NCBI RefSeq assembly: GCF_004526345.1
Contig: NZ_CP038213.1
Location: forward strand, 248,001-312,000
Reading direction: 5' to 3'
DNA length: 64,000 nucleotides
From: Ornithinimicrobium flavum
GTDB taxonomy: Bacteria; Actinomycetota; Actinomycetes; Actinomycetales; Dermatophilaceae
Part shown: positions 17,795 through 26,284 of the stretch, piece after piece
Numbering within the stretch: the first letter of the stretch is position 1
How the letters are laid out: the number at the start of each line of letters is the position of its first letter
Translations under genes and position numbers: made by a program
The notes under the pieces: generated by a model
What the model saw: only the letters and a program-made list of their open reading frames with translations
Database searches by the model: none
Told to the model about the DNA's origin: nothing

Positions 17795-19258
17795 TCAGTA
17801 GGTGAAGACGAGCTCGTCGTCGTCGGAGCGCTTCTTCGGGTCGTAGGAGGCGTCCTCGGGGACCATCTCGGCCCCGGCCCGGCCGTAGCGGAGCGAGAGC
17901 CCGACCATGGCGACCGCGAGCACGCCGTAGAGGAGGGTGTAGACGACCAGGGAGGTCGCGACCGAGCCGACGCCCACCCCGGGGGAGACCCCGGTCTGGG
18001 TGGTCATGAGGCCCATGACGACCCACGGCTGACGGCCCATCTCGGTGAAGATCCAGCCGAAGCTGTTGGCGAACAGCGGCAGGAAGAGCACGACCGCCGC
18101 CGCCCAGCCGGCCCAGGCCCGGCCCTCCATCCGGGTCTCGGAGTCCGGCTCCCCATCGCGCAACAGCCACAGCACGGCGAGCGCGACGGCCATGCCGGCG
18201 AAGCCCAGGCCCATCATCAGCCGGAAGCTCCAGTAGGTCACGGGGATGACCGGGCGGTAGTCGTCGACCTCGGTGAGGTCGCTGCCGGCGTAGGTCTGCT
18301 GGTAGCGCTCCTGGATGTGGTCGATGCCCTCGACCGCGCCCTCCAGGTCACCGGTGGCGAGGTAGGAGAGCAGCTTGGGGACGGTGAGCGCCCAGACCTC
18401 CTCGCGGCCGTCGAGCGTGCCGACGGTGATGATCGAGAAGGGTGCGCCGACGCCCTCGGGGACGTCCTCGTAGAGCCCCTCGGCCGCCGCCATCTTCATC
18501 GGCTGGACCTCGGTCATGATCTTGCCCTGGAGGTCGCCGGTGAGGATGACGCCGAGGGAGGCGACAAGCAGGGTCCAGGCGCCGAGCTTGGCGGCCTTGC
18601 GATACATCGGCTTGTCGGTCTGCGGGGTCCGGGTCCGCCACAGGTGCCACAGCGCGAAGGCGAGCACGAAGGCGCCGCCGGTCATGTAGGCCGCCGTCAT
18701 GACGTGCGGGAAGGTGACCAGCTGGACCTTGTTGGTCAGCACGGCCACGAAGTCGGTGAGCTCGGCCCGGCCGGAGTCAGGGTTGACGCGGTAGCCGACC
18801 GGGTTCTGCATGAAGGAGTTGGCGGCCAGGATGAAGTAGGCCGAGAGCATGGTGCCGATGTGCACCAGCCAGATGCAGGCGGCGTGCAGCTTCTCCGGGA
18901 TGCGGCCCCAGCCGAAGAGCCACAGCCCGAGGAAGGTCGACTCGAGGAAGAAGGCGAGCAGCGCCTCGATCGCCAGCGGAGCGCCGAAGATGTCGCCGAC
19001 GAAGCGCGAGTAGTCCGACCAGTTCATCCCGAACTGGAACTCCTGGACGATGCCGGTGACCAGGCCGAGCGCGAAGTTGATGGTGAAGAGCTTGCCGTAG
19101 AACTTCGTCAGCCGGAGCCACTGCGGGTTGCGCGTGCGCATCCACGCGGTCTGCATCACCGCCACGAGCAGGCTCAGGCCGATCGTGATCGGCACGAAGA
19201 AGAAGTGGTAGACGGTCGTGATGCCGAACTGCCACCGGGCCAGGTCCACAACGTCCAT
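17795..19258 (-). CDS. cydA: Cytochrome bd oxidase subunit I
   Basis: The 487-residue membrane subunit carries the haems b558, b595 and d. The N-terminus DLARWQFGITTVYHFFFVPI includes the conserved His ligand. GRQPWVVMG follows the Q loop, which is of the short type for this length. The protein oxidises quinol and reduces oxygen at low oxygen tension. It heads the cydA-cydB-cydD-cydC cluster. A 14-base perfect palindrome and a BlaI-like box lie 18-42 bases upstream of the start, suggesting repressor control by the BlaI/M56 system encoded next to it. Confidence 0.95.
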   Translation of the reverse strand: MDVVDLARWQFGITTVYHFFFVPITIGLSLLVAVMQTAWMRTRNPQWLRLTKFYGKLFTINFALGLVTGIVQEFQFGMNWSDYSRFVGDIFGAPLAIEALLAFFLESTFLGLWLFGWGRIPEKLHAACIWLVHIGTMLSAYFILAANSFMQNPVGYRVNPDSGRAELTDFVAVLTNKVQLVTFPHVMTAAYMTGGAFVLAFALWHLWRTRTPQTDKPMYRKAAKLGAWTLLVASLGVILTGDLQGKIMTEVQPMKMAAAEGLYEDVPEGVGAPFSIITVGTLDGREEVWALTVPKLLSYLATGDLEGAVEGIDHIQERYQQTYAGSDLTEVDDYRPVIPVTYWSFRLMMGLGFAGMAVALAVLWLLRDGEPDSETRMEGRAWAGWAAAVVLFLPLFANSFGWIFTEMGRQPWVVMGLMTTQTGVSPGVGVGSVATSLVVYTLLYGVLAVAMVGLSLRYGRAGAEMVPEDASYDPKKRSDDDELVFTY

Positions 19259-19275
19259 CGCGTCTCCCGGGTGCT

Positions 19276-19300
19276 GTAGTACGTACTACTTTACGTAGAG
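19276..19300. promoter_or_regulatory. Palindrome and BlaI-like box upstream of cydA
   Basis: GTAGTACGTACTAC (19276-19289) is a perfect 14-base palindrome. Overlapping it, TACTAC-N5-GTAGAG (19284-19300) resembles the TACnAC/GTnGTA halves seen before the neighbouring blaI gene. The site is 18-42 bases upstream of the cydA start codon, where a repressor would block transcription. Binding by BlaI is inferred. Confidence 0.6.
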
Positions 19301-19379
19301 AATCTACACCCGAAGGGGAGGTGGTCGGTGACGGCGGTCCGGGGCGGTTGCCCGGTCACCAGGTCACGAGGTCGCACGG

Positions 19380-20291
19380 TCACCAGCCGAGCGTGACGAC
19401 CAGCGCCGGAGGCAGGGCCAGCACCACGCCCGAGGCCCCGACGAGCCCCGCCCGCACCCAGGTGGGGGCGGGGTCGGTGGCCAGCAGGCCCAGACGGGTG
19501 CGCACCTGGCCGTGCTGACCGTTGCCCGTCAGGGCGGGCTCGAGCAGACCGGTGCGGTCGGGCCCGGGGTCGACCGGCGGGGCGGGGGTCGCCATGGCGA
19601 CGAGGGCCCGACCGAGGGCGGGGGCGCTGGAGCGGCGGACGGCGCCGCGGTCGGCCAGCAGCTCGGCCAGCAGGTGCACCTCGCGCATCGCGGTGGGGGC
19701 ACGGACGGGGGCCGGCACGGCCTCGTGCAGCACGGTGAAGAGCTCGAGCAGCAGGTCGTGCCGGTGGTCGAGGTGCGTCTGCTCGTGGGCGAGGACCGCC
19801 CGCAGCTCCTCCTCGCCCAGCCGGTCGACGGCGGCGCGGGACAGGACGATCCGGTCGCGCCGGCCGGGCAGGCAGTAGGCCGTTGGGCTGGCGGAGGCGA
19901 GGACGGAGATCGGGTCGTGCCGCTGCACCGACCCCAGGCTGTCCAGGCGCTCACCCACCAGGTCGACCAGCTCCCGCTGGCGGGCCCGCCGACGACGCAG
20001 GTCCGACCCGACGCGGTGGCCCGACCACAGCACCCGCGCGAGCATGAGCAGGGAGAGGGTCCAGGCGGTGGCCAGCAGGACCGGGCGACGGTCGAGCTCG
20101 AGGGTGAGCGCGGCGACGGGTGCGGCCAGCAGAGCGAGCAGCACGCCGGAGATGCTCACGCTCTGCCACAGCAGGAGCCCGGCGGCGGGATCCCTCCGGA
20201 GCAGCTCCCAGCGGGAGAGGGCCCGCGGGGCGACGAGGGTGAGGAGCAGCGCCCCGGTGATGATCGCGGCGGTGACGACCGGCGCCGTCAC
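19380..20291 (-). CDS. M56-family membrane metalloprotease (BlaR1-like)
   Basis: The 303-residue protein has about four membrane segments and a zinc protease motif AHEQTHLDHRHD (HExxH) between them. It ends in two more hydrophobic stretches and has no penicillin-binding sensor domain, so it is a short BlaR1/HtpX-type M56 protein. Such proteins sense a membrane or redox signal and cleave the paired BlaI repressor. The blaI-like gene is only four bases away. This short actinobacterial form has no assigned signal; the adjacent cyd operon makes respiration a candidate. Confidence 0.85.
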   Translation of the reverse strand: MTAPVVTAAIITGALLLTLVAPRALSRWELLRRDPAAGLLLWQSVSISGVLLALLAAPVAALTLELDRRPVLLATAWTLSLLMLARVLWSGHRVGSDLRRRRARQRELVDLVGERLDSLGSVQRHDPISVLASASPTAYCLPGRRDRIVLSRAAVDRLGEEELRAVLAHEQTHLDHRHDLLLELFTVLHEAVPAPVRAPTAMREVHLLAELLADRGAVRRSSAPALGRALVAMATPAPPVDPGPDRTGLLEPALTGNGQHGQVRTRLGLLATDPAPTWVRAGLVGASGVVLALPPALVVTLGW

Positions 20292-20295
20292 GGGC

Positions 20296-20682
20296 TCAGG
20301 TGTGTCGGCGCTCGACCTCGGCGAGGGCGGCCTTGAGGTCGTCCAGCTCGGCGGGTGAGGCGTCGTCGAGGAAGTGGAGCATCGCCAGCTTGCGGTCGGC
20401 CTGGACGTTGTCCAGGGCCGAGCGCAGCGCGGTGGCGGCGAGCTCCTCGCGGGAGGCGTCGGCGGTGTAGCGCCAGGCGCGGCCGTCTCGGGTGCGGGAG
20501 GCCATGCCCTTCTTGGTCAGCCGGTCCAGCACCGTCATGACGGTGGTGTAGGCGAGCTCCTTGTCCTCCCGGTCGGGGAGGTGGTCCATGACGTCGCGGA
20601 CCGACAGGTCAGGACCGTGGGTCCAGAGGGTGTCCATCACGGTGCGTTCGAGGTCGCCGAGGGAGGTGCTGCGCAGGGCCAT
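20296..20682 (-). CDS. blaI: BlaI/MecI-family transcriptional repressor
   Basis: The 128-residue dimeric winged-helix protein has the family pattern LGDLERTVMDTLWTHGPDLSVRDVMDHL, then AYTTVMTVLDRLTKKGMASR for the recognition helix and wing. A helical dimerisation tail follows. It would repress target promoters until cut by the M56 protease encoded directly downstream. A matching operator lies 10-29 bases upstream of its own start, so autoregulation is likely. Other candidate sites occur before cydA and before the broken UbiB-type gene. Confidence 0.9.
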   Translation of the reverse strand: MALRSTSLGDLERTVMDTLWTHGPDLSVRDVMDHLPDREDKELAYTTVMTVLDRLTKKGMASRTRDGRAWRYTADASREELAATALRSALDNVQADRKLAMLHFLDDASPAELDDLKAALAEVERRHT

Positions 20683-20691
20683 GGCACCATT

Positions 20692-20711
20692 CTACTACGG
20701 ACATGTCGTAG
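20692..20711. promoter_or_regulatory. BlaI operator
   Basis: CTACTACGGACATGTCGTAG contains halves TACTAC and GTCGTA separated by six bases (TACnAC-N6-GTnGTA), with the ACATGT centre typical of actinobacterial BlaI boxes. It lies just upstream of the blaI start codon. Confidence 0.75.
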
Positions 20712-20761
20712 ATCACACCGGAGGACCGGGCAGGGATTCCTCGGCAGCGGTACGGCGTCGC

Positions 20762-21778
20762 TCAGACCGGGTAGCCGTCCGGGTTGGCCTGCTGCCAGCG
20801 CCACGTGTCGGCGCACATGTCCTCCACCGAGCGGGTCGCCCGCCACCCCAGCTCGCGCTCGGCCAGCGTGGGGTCGGCGTAGGACGCGGCGACGTCACCG
20901 GGTCGGCGGTCGACGACCTCGTAGGGGACCGGGCGACCGCTGGCGCGCTCGAAGGCGTGCACCAGCTCGAGCACCGAGGTGCCGCGCCCGGTGCCGAGGT
21001 TCCACACCGACAGCGGACGGTCGTGGGCGCTGATCCGGTCCAGCGCGGCCAGGTGGCCGGCGGCGAGGTCCTCGACGTGGATGTAGTCGCGCACGCCCGT
21101 GCCGTCCGGGGTGTCGTAGTCGTCGCCGAAGACCGACAGCTTCTCCCGCCGGCCGACGGCGACCTGGGCCAGGTAGGGCATGAGGTTGTTGGGGACGTCG
21201 GAGGGGTCCTCGCCGATCCGGCCGCTGGGGTGCGAGCCGACGGGGTTGAAGTAGCGCAGCAGCGCGACCCGCAGCTCGGGGTGGGCGACGACGGCGTCCC
21301 GCAGGATCTGCTCGTTCATCACCTTGGTCCAGCCGTAGGGGTTGGTCGCCGACGTCGGCAGCTGCTCGGTCATCGGCACCGGGGCGTCCGCCCCGTACAC
21401 GGTGGCGCTGGAGGAGAAGACCAGGTGCGGCACGGCATACCTGACCATGGTCTCGACCACCGCGAGCGTGGCGCCGAGGTTGTTGCGGTAGTAGGCGATC
21501 GGCCGCTCCACCGACTCGCCCACGGCCTTGTAGGCGGCGAAGTGGACGACCGCGTCGAACCGGCCTCGGTCCATCAGGTCGCCGAGGCGCTCGACGTCGC
21601 CGACGTCGAAGGACTCCAGGGGTATGTCGCGCCCCGCCAGCTCGCTCACCCGCGCCATGGCGCTCGGGCGGCTGTTGGAGAAGTCGTCGACGACGCTCAC
21701 CTCGTGGCCGGCCCGGGCCAGCTGGACGACGGTGTGCGACCCGATGTAGCCGGCTCCGCCGGTGACGAGGACGCGCAT
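20762..21778 (-). CDS. galE: UDP-glucose 4-epimerase
   Basis: The 338-residue short-chain dehydrogenase-type enzyme interconverts UDP-glucose and UDP-galactose for cell-surface sugars and galactose use. The NAD-binding motif is MRVLVTGGAGYIGSHTV. The catalytic Ser region is FSSSATVYG, and the Tyr/Lys pair is in NPYGWTKVMNEQ. The length is normal. It stands alone between blaI and the ABC exporter genes. Two GGTATG hexamers fall in this gene and use the rare codons ATA and TAT. Confidence 0.95.
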   Translation of the reverse strand: MRVLVTGGAGYIGSHTVVQLARAGHEVSVVDDFSNSRPSAMARVSELAGRDIPLESFDVGDVERLGDLMDRGRFDAVVHFAAYKAVGESVERPIAYYRNNLGATLAVVETMVRYAVPHLVFSSSATVYGADAPVPMTEQLPTSATNPYGWTKVMNEQILRDAVVAHPELRVALLRYFNPVGSHPSGRIGEDPSDVPNNLMPYLAQVAVGRREKLSVFGDDYDTPDGTGVRDYIHVEDLAAGHLAALDRISAHDRPLSVWNLGTGRGTSVLELVHAFERASGRPVPYEVVDRRPGDVAASYADPTLAERELGWRATRSVEDMCADTWRWQQANPDGYPV

Positions 21779-21787
21779 ACCCCGAGC

Positions 21788-22519
21788 CTAGCCGCGACCG
21801 ACGCGCCGCCCGTCGTGAAGCTCGACGACCTGGTCGGCCCGGCTCATGAGCACCGGGTCGTGGGTGGCGACGACGGAGGCGATGTCGCGCTCGTGGGTCA
21901 GCGCGACGAGCAGGTCCATGATCGTCGCGGCGGTCTCGGAGTCCAGCTGCCCGGTGGGCTCGTCGGCGATGAGGATGTCGGGGTCACCAACCAGCGCCCG
22001 CGCGATGCCGACCCGCTGCTGCTGGCCGCCGGACAGCTCGTAGGGCCGCTGCTTGGCGTGCCGGGTCAGGCCGACCAGCTCCAGGACCCGCGCGACCCGC
22101 TCGGCGCGCTCGGCGACGGGGACCCGGCGCAGCCGCAGCGGCACCTCGACGTTCTCGGCCGCGGACAGCACCGGCACGAGGCCGAAGCTCTGGAAGACGT
22201 AGCCGATCCGCTCCCGCCGGACCGCCAGCACGTCCTTCTCGGGCAGCTCGGACAGCACCCGACCGTCGTCGAGCAGGACGCGCCCGCCGGTCGGCCGGTC
22301 CAGACCCCCGAGCAGGTTGAGCAGGGTGGTCTTGCCCGACCCGGACGGCCCCCGGACGACGGTCAGCTGCCCCGCGGGCACGTCGAGGCTCACCCCGGCC
22401 AGGGCGTGCACCTCGCCGGCGCCCGTGCCGAACGTGCGGTGCAGGGCCTCCGCCCGCAGGACGGCCGGGCGACCCCCGGGCGGCGGGTATGCGGTGCGCT
22501 CACCGGTCGTCGTGCTCAT
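21788..22519 (-). CDS. ABC transporter ATPase (MacB/LolD-like), second of two
   Basis: The 243-residue ATPase has Walker A RGPSGSGKTTLLNLLGG, signature LSGGQQQRVGIARAL and Walker B PDILIADEPTGQLD. This sequence type goes with FtsX-like permeases in LolCDE/MacB exporters. The ATG at 22519 is used because its first bases overlap the stop of the upstream ATPase gene (ATGA). It is the last gene of a four-gene minus-strand cluster of two large permeases and two ATPases. Substrate unknown; lipid, peptide or drug export are possible. Confidence 0.9.
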   Translation of the reverse strand: MSTTTGERTAYPPPGGRPAVLRAEALHRTFGTGAGEVHALAGVSLDVPAGQLTVVRGPSGSGKTTLLNLLGGLDRPTGGRVLLDDGRVLSELPEKDVLAVRRERIGYVFQSFGLVPVLSAAENVEVPLRLRRVPVAERAERVARVLELVGLTRHAKQRPYELSGGQQQRVGIARALVGDPDILIADEPTGQLDSETAATIMDLLVALTHERDIASVVATHDPVLMSRADQVVELHDGRRVGRG

Positions 22520-23469
22520 GAGTCTCCCTCGGTCGGCCCGGGCCGCGTCAGGTGGTGCTCGTCGTCGGGCCACACCTGCACGTGCGAGGGCTCCTTCTCC
22601 AGGCGGACCCGGTCGCGCAGGCCCAGCGTCTCGACGTGGGCCTTGGGCAGCTGGATCCGGCCGGCCCGGTCGATGACGGTGTACTCCTTGGCCACCCGGC
22701 GCTCGACGCCGTCCTCGTCGGTGACGACGTAGCGGAGCACCTCGGTGGAGGTCCGCCCGTCGCGGATGGCCACGGTGCGCCGGACGTGGTCGGACACGGT
22801 GGGGTCGTGGGTGACGACGAGCACGGTCGTGCCCAGCTCGGTGGCTGCCTGGCGCATCGCCTCCAGCACCTGCTCGGAGGCGGCGTCGTCCAGCTCGCCG
22901 GTGGGCTCGTCGGCCAGCAGGACGGCGGGGGAGTTGGCCAGGGCGGTGGCGATGGCGACCCGCTGCTGCTGCCCGCCGGACAGCTCGGCGGGGCGGCGGG
23001 ACGCGACCTCGCCGATGCCGAGCAGCTCGAGCAGCTCGGCCACCCGCCGGGCGCGCTCGCGGCGGCCGCTGATGACCATGGGCAGGGCGATGTTCTCGGC
23101 GGCGGTGAGGAAGGGCAGGAGGTTGCGGGACGTCTGCTGCCAGACGAAGCCGACGGTGTGCCGCTGGTAGTCGACGCGCTGGGCGCGGCTCATCGTCAGC
23201 AGGTCGACGCCGGCGACGCGGGCACGACCACCGGTCGGGCGGTCCAGGCCGGACAGGATGCCCAGGAGCGTGGACTTGCCGGAGCCGGAGGCGCCGACGA
23301 GGGCCACGACGTCCCCGGGGTCGACGACGAGGTTGAGGCCCTGGAGGGCCTGCACCTCGACCCCCTCGGTGGAGTAGATGCGCACCAGGTCCTCGCACCA
23401 GATGTCCGGGCCCTGGTGCTCGCGCACCGCGGCGAGACCGGGCGACCGGTCGGTGGTGGTGTCGGACAT
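22516..23469 (-). CDS. ABC transporter ATPase with AbrB-like C-terminal extension
   Basis: The 317-residue protein is longer than usual for this class (~230). The ATPase core has Walker A VGASGSGKSTLLGIL, signature LSGGQQQRVAIATAL and Walker B PAVLLADEPTGELDD. A C-terminal ~60-residue tail follows. It contains VIDRAGRIQLPKAHVETLGLRDRVRLE, which looks like the swapped-hairpin SpoVT/AbrB fold. That tail could bind a regulator or DNA, or act in dimerisation. Start ATG 23469 lies two bases after the large permease gene. It likely energises the two FtsX-like permeases. Confidence 0.88.
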   Translation of the reverse strand: MSDTTTDRSPGLAAVREHQGPDIWCEDLVRIYSTEGVEVQALQGLNLVVDPGDVVALVGASGSGKSTLLGILSGLDRPTGGRARVAGVDLLTMSRAQRVDYQRHTVGFVWQQTSRNLLPFLTAAENIALPMVISGRRERARRVAELLELLGIGEVASRRPAELSGGQQQRVAIATALANSPAVLLADEPTGELDDAASEQVLEAMRQAATELGTTVLVVTHDPTVSDHVRRTVAIRDGRTSTEVLRYVVTDEDGVERRVAKEYTVIDRAGRIQLPKAHVETLGLRDRVRLEKEPSHVQVWPDDEHHLTRPGPTEGDS

Positions 23470-23471
23470 GC

Positions 23472-26284
23472 TCAACGCTCCTCTCCCACGCGCAGCGCCT
23501 GCGCGAGGTTGGTGCGCCCGGCGAGCCAGGCGCTGACGACGACGGCGGCCGCGACCGTGAGGACGACGGCGCCGAGGACGGCGGTGATGGTCAGGGGGTC
23601 CAGCACGAGGGCGGGCTGGGTGACGCCGCCGGTGAGACCGGTGAGGTCCAGGCCCCGCAGCAGCACCCACGGCACGGCCAGACCGAGCAGCGTGCCGACG
23701 ACGACGGACGTGAGCAGCAGGGGCGCCAGCTCCCAGGCGGTGAGCGCCCGGGACTGGCCGGGGGCCAGCCCGAGGGTCCGCAGCACCGCGAGCAGGCGGG
23801 CGCGGGCGCCCGCCCCCATGAGCTGGACCACCACGACCGCCAGCACGGTCAGCAGCCCGGAGACCACCGTCGCGCCGAGGAACATCCGCACCAGGCCCTC
23901 GGTCACCGGTGCGCCGCGGAAGCGGTCGAGGCGCTCCTGGACCGTGGTGACCACGCCGACCCCGTCCAACGCCTCGGTGACGCCAGAGACGACCTCGTCG
24001 AGGTCGGCCCCCTCCTCGTGTCCACGAGGACGATGCGCGCGGGCGGGGTGTCCGGGTGCGCGGCCGCCCACCGGTCGCGGCTGACGACGACGCCGGAGGG
24101 GACCTGGGCGCCGGGGAGCTGGTCGAGGTGGCCGGTCACCGACACGGTGCCGAGCCGGCCCAGGCTTACGCTCCCGGCGTCCGGGTCGACCGTGGTGCCG
24201 CCCAGCGTCACGACGGCCGGGGGGTCGCCCTCGGCGAAGACGTCGCGGGGCAGCGGTGTGACGGGCGCCTCCCGCTGCAGGTCCGCGAGCTCGGGCTCCA
24301 CGAGCCAGACCCGCACCGACGTGCGCTGGCCGTCGACGACCAGGGCGCTGCTGGCGCTGCCGGTGGCCAGCCCGGTGACGTGCCGGACACCGTCCACGGC
24401 CAGGAGCTGCTCGCGCAGGCCGTCGGTGAGGGCGGGGCCGCTCACCCTGATCGGGGCGCCGTTGGACTCCCAGGCCGCGACCTCGGCCCCGCGGGTCACG
24501 GTGGACAGCAGGACGGCGCTGACCAGCGCGATGGTCGTCCCGAGGACGACCGCCAGCGCCGGGACGAGCCCCCCGCCGGGGTCGCGCAGGGCCCGGGCCG
24601 CGCCGAGGAAGGGGGTGAGGGTCGCCCGCCCCCGCAGGGCGCGGGTGAGCGCGGCCAGCGGGAGGGGGTAGACCCGCAGGGCCACGACGCAGGCCGCCAG
24701 CGCGAGCAGGACCGGGGTCGCCGCGGCCAGCAGGTCGATCCCGGAGTCGCTGTCGTCGCCGCCACGGGTGCCGCGGTCGAGCAGCCGCCAGGTCGACACG
24801 GCGGCCAGCGCGAGGACGGCGACCTCGAGCACCCAGCGCCACCGGCTGGTGCTGCGCCCGGACAGGTCGCTGCGGCCCTGCAGCAGCGAGGCGTCCTCGA
24901 GCGAGGCGGCCAGCGCGAGGGCAGGCACCACGGCCACGGCCCCGGTGACCAGCCACTGCCACCAGGGCGTCGGGCCCGGCAGCAGGAGGGTCGCGGCGAG
25001 GTGGCCGAGCAGGGCGGCGGGCACCCCGAGGGCCAGCCCCTCGACGGCCACGAGCCGCCGCAGCTGCTGCGGGGCGGCACCCCGGGCCAGGGTCAGGGCC
25101 AGCGCCGGTCGGCGGCGGTGGACCACCAGTCGCGCGCCGAGCCCCGCGACGGCCAGGGCGACACCCAGCGGTCCGGCCGCGACGACCGCGAGGAGGGAGG
25201 CGCTCGCCCGCTGCTGGGCGACGATGCGGGTCAGGGTGGAGCTCAGCTCGGTGGTGAAGACGGGGACCTGCGGCCCGGAGCTGTCGGGCACGGTGGTGGC
25301 GTCCGCGAGCTCGTGCTGCTGGGCCACGAAGCCGGTCAGCTGGCTGCGCAGCAGCTGCACCTGGTCGGTGCTGCCGGTGATGGCGTCGGGCACGACGGGA
25401 TACCACAGGCGCATGCGCACCGACGCCGGCTGGCCCGTGCTGCCGCGGTTGTCCGGTGACAGGAAGGCGGTGGCGTAGGCCGTGTCACCCCGGTCGGGGT
25501 CGGGGATGACGCCCAGGGTCGCACCGTTGTCGACGTGCTGCCAGCGCGGGTCGTCGGGGTCCCGGGGCTCGTAGACCCCCGAGAGCACCATGGCGCCGGC
25601 CACCTCGTCACCCACCTCCAGCAGCAACCGGTCCGCGGCGTCCCGGGACAGCACGACGTCGACCTCGCCGGTCTCGATCCCGGACCCGGCGCCGGAGCCG
25701 GGCAGGTCGTCGCGCAGCCCCGCCTCCAGGGTCAGCTCGGGCCACTCGCCCTCGACGAGCTCGACGTGCTGCCGGAGGTCGGGATCCACGGCGCGGCTGT
25801 AGGTCACCTCGCGAAAACCGGTCTCCTCCGCGGGACGCGTGGCCACCTCCGGCTGCAGCCGGGCGATCATCTGCGGCTCGCCCAGGGCGCTGCGCAGCGG
25901 CTCCGGCTGCTCCGCGCGCACCCGCTCGCCCCCCTCGCGGAACGGCCGCCACGGGTCCTCGAGCTGGGCGTCGTACTCGTCCTGCTCCAGCCCGACGAGC
26001 TCGCCCGACCCGAGCACCGCGAGGGTGGGGAAGACCACCGACCGGCCCCACTGCCCGATGACGTCGCGCTGGATCGCGGACAGCCCGTCGACCTCCTGGA
26101 CCAGCTGCCGGGACTGCACGTCGGTGAGACCGCGGGGCACGGCGGTGAGCAGGAGGGCGACCAGGCCGACCAGGAGCGCCAGCCCCACGGACATCCACGG
26201 GTCGGCGGCGAACTGGCGCCGCGCCATCCCGGCGGCGCTCGGACCCCCGGCGCGGCCCCGTGGCCTGCGGTGCTGACCGGTCAC
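23472..26284 (-). pseudogene. Large FtsX-like ABC permease, frameshifted once
   Basis: The protein would be about 937 residues. It has an N-terminal membrane helix (PWMSVGLALLVGLVALLLTAV), a long outer domain, four helices in the middle, a second outer domain and a C-terminal FtsX helix cluster (LVRMFLGATVVSGLLTVLAVVVVQL). The frame breaks near 24010-24023, after ARIVLVDT; adding one base restores EEGADLDEVVSGV. The rest of the gene is well preserved, which suggests a recent mutation or a sequencing error. The GTG at 26284 overlaps the stop of the preceding permease gene by four bases and is taken as start. Confidence 0.82.
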
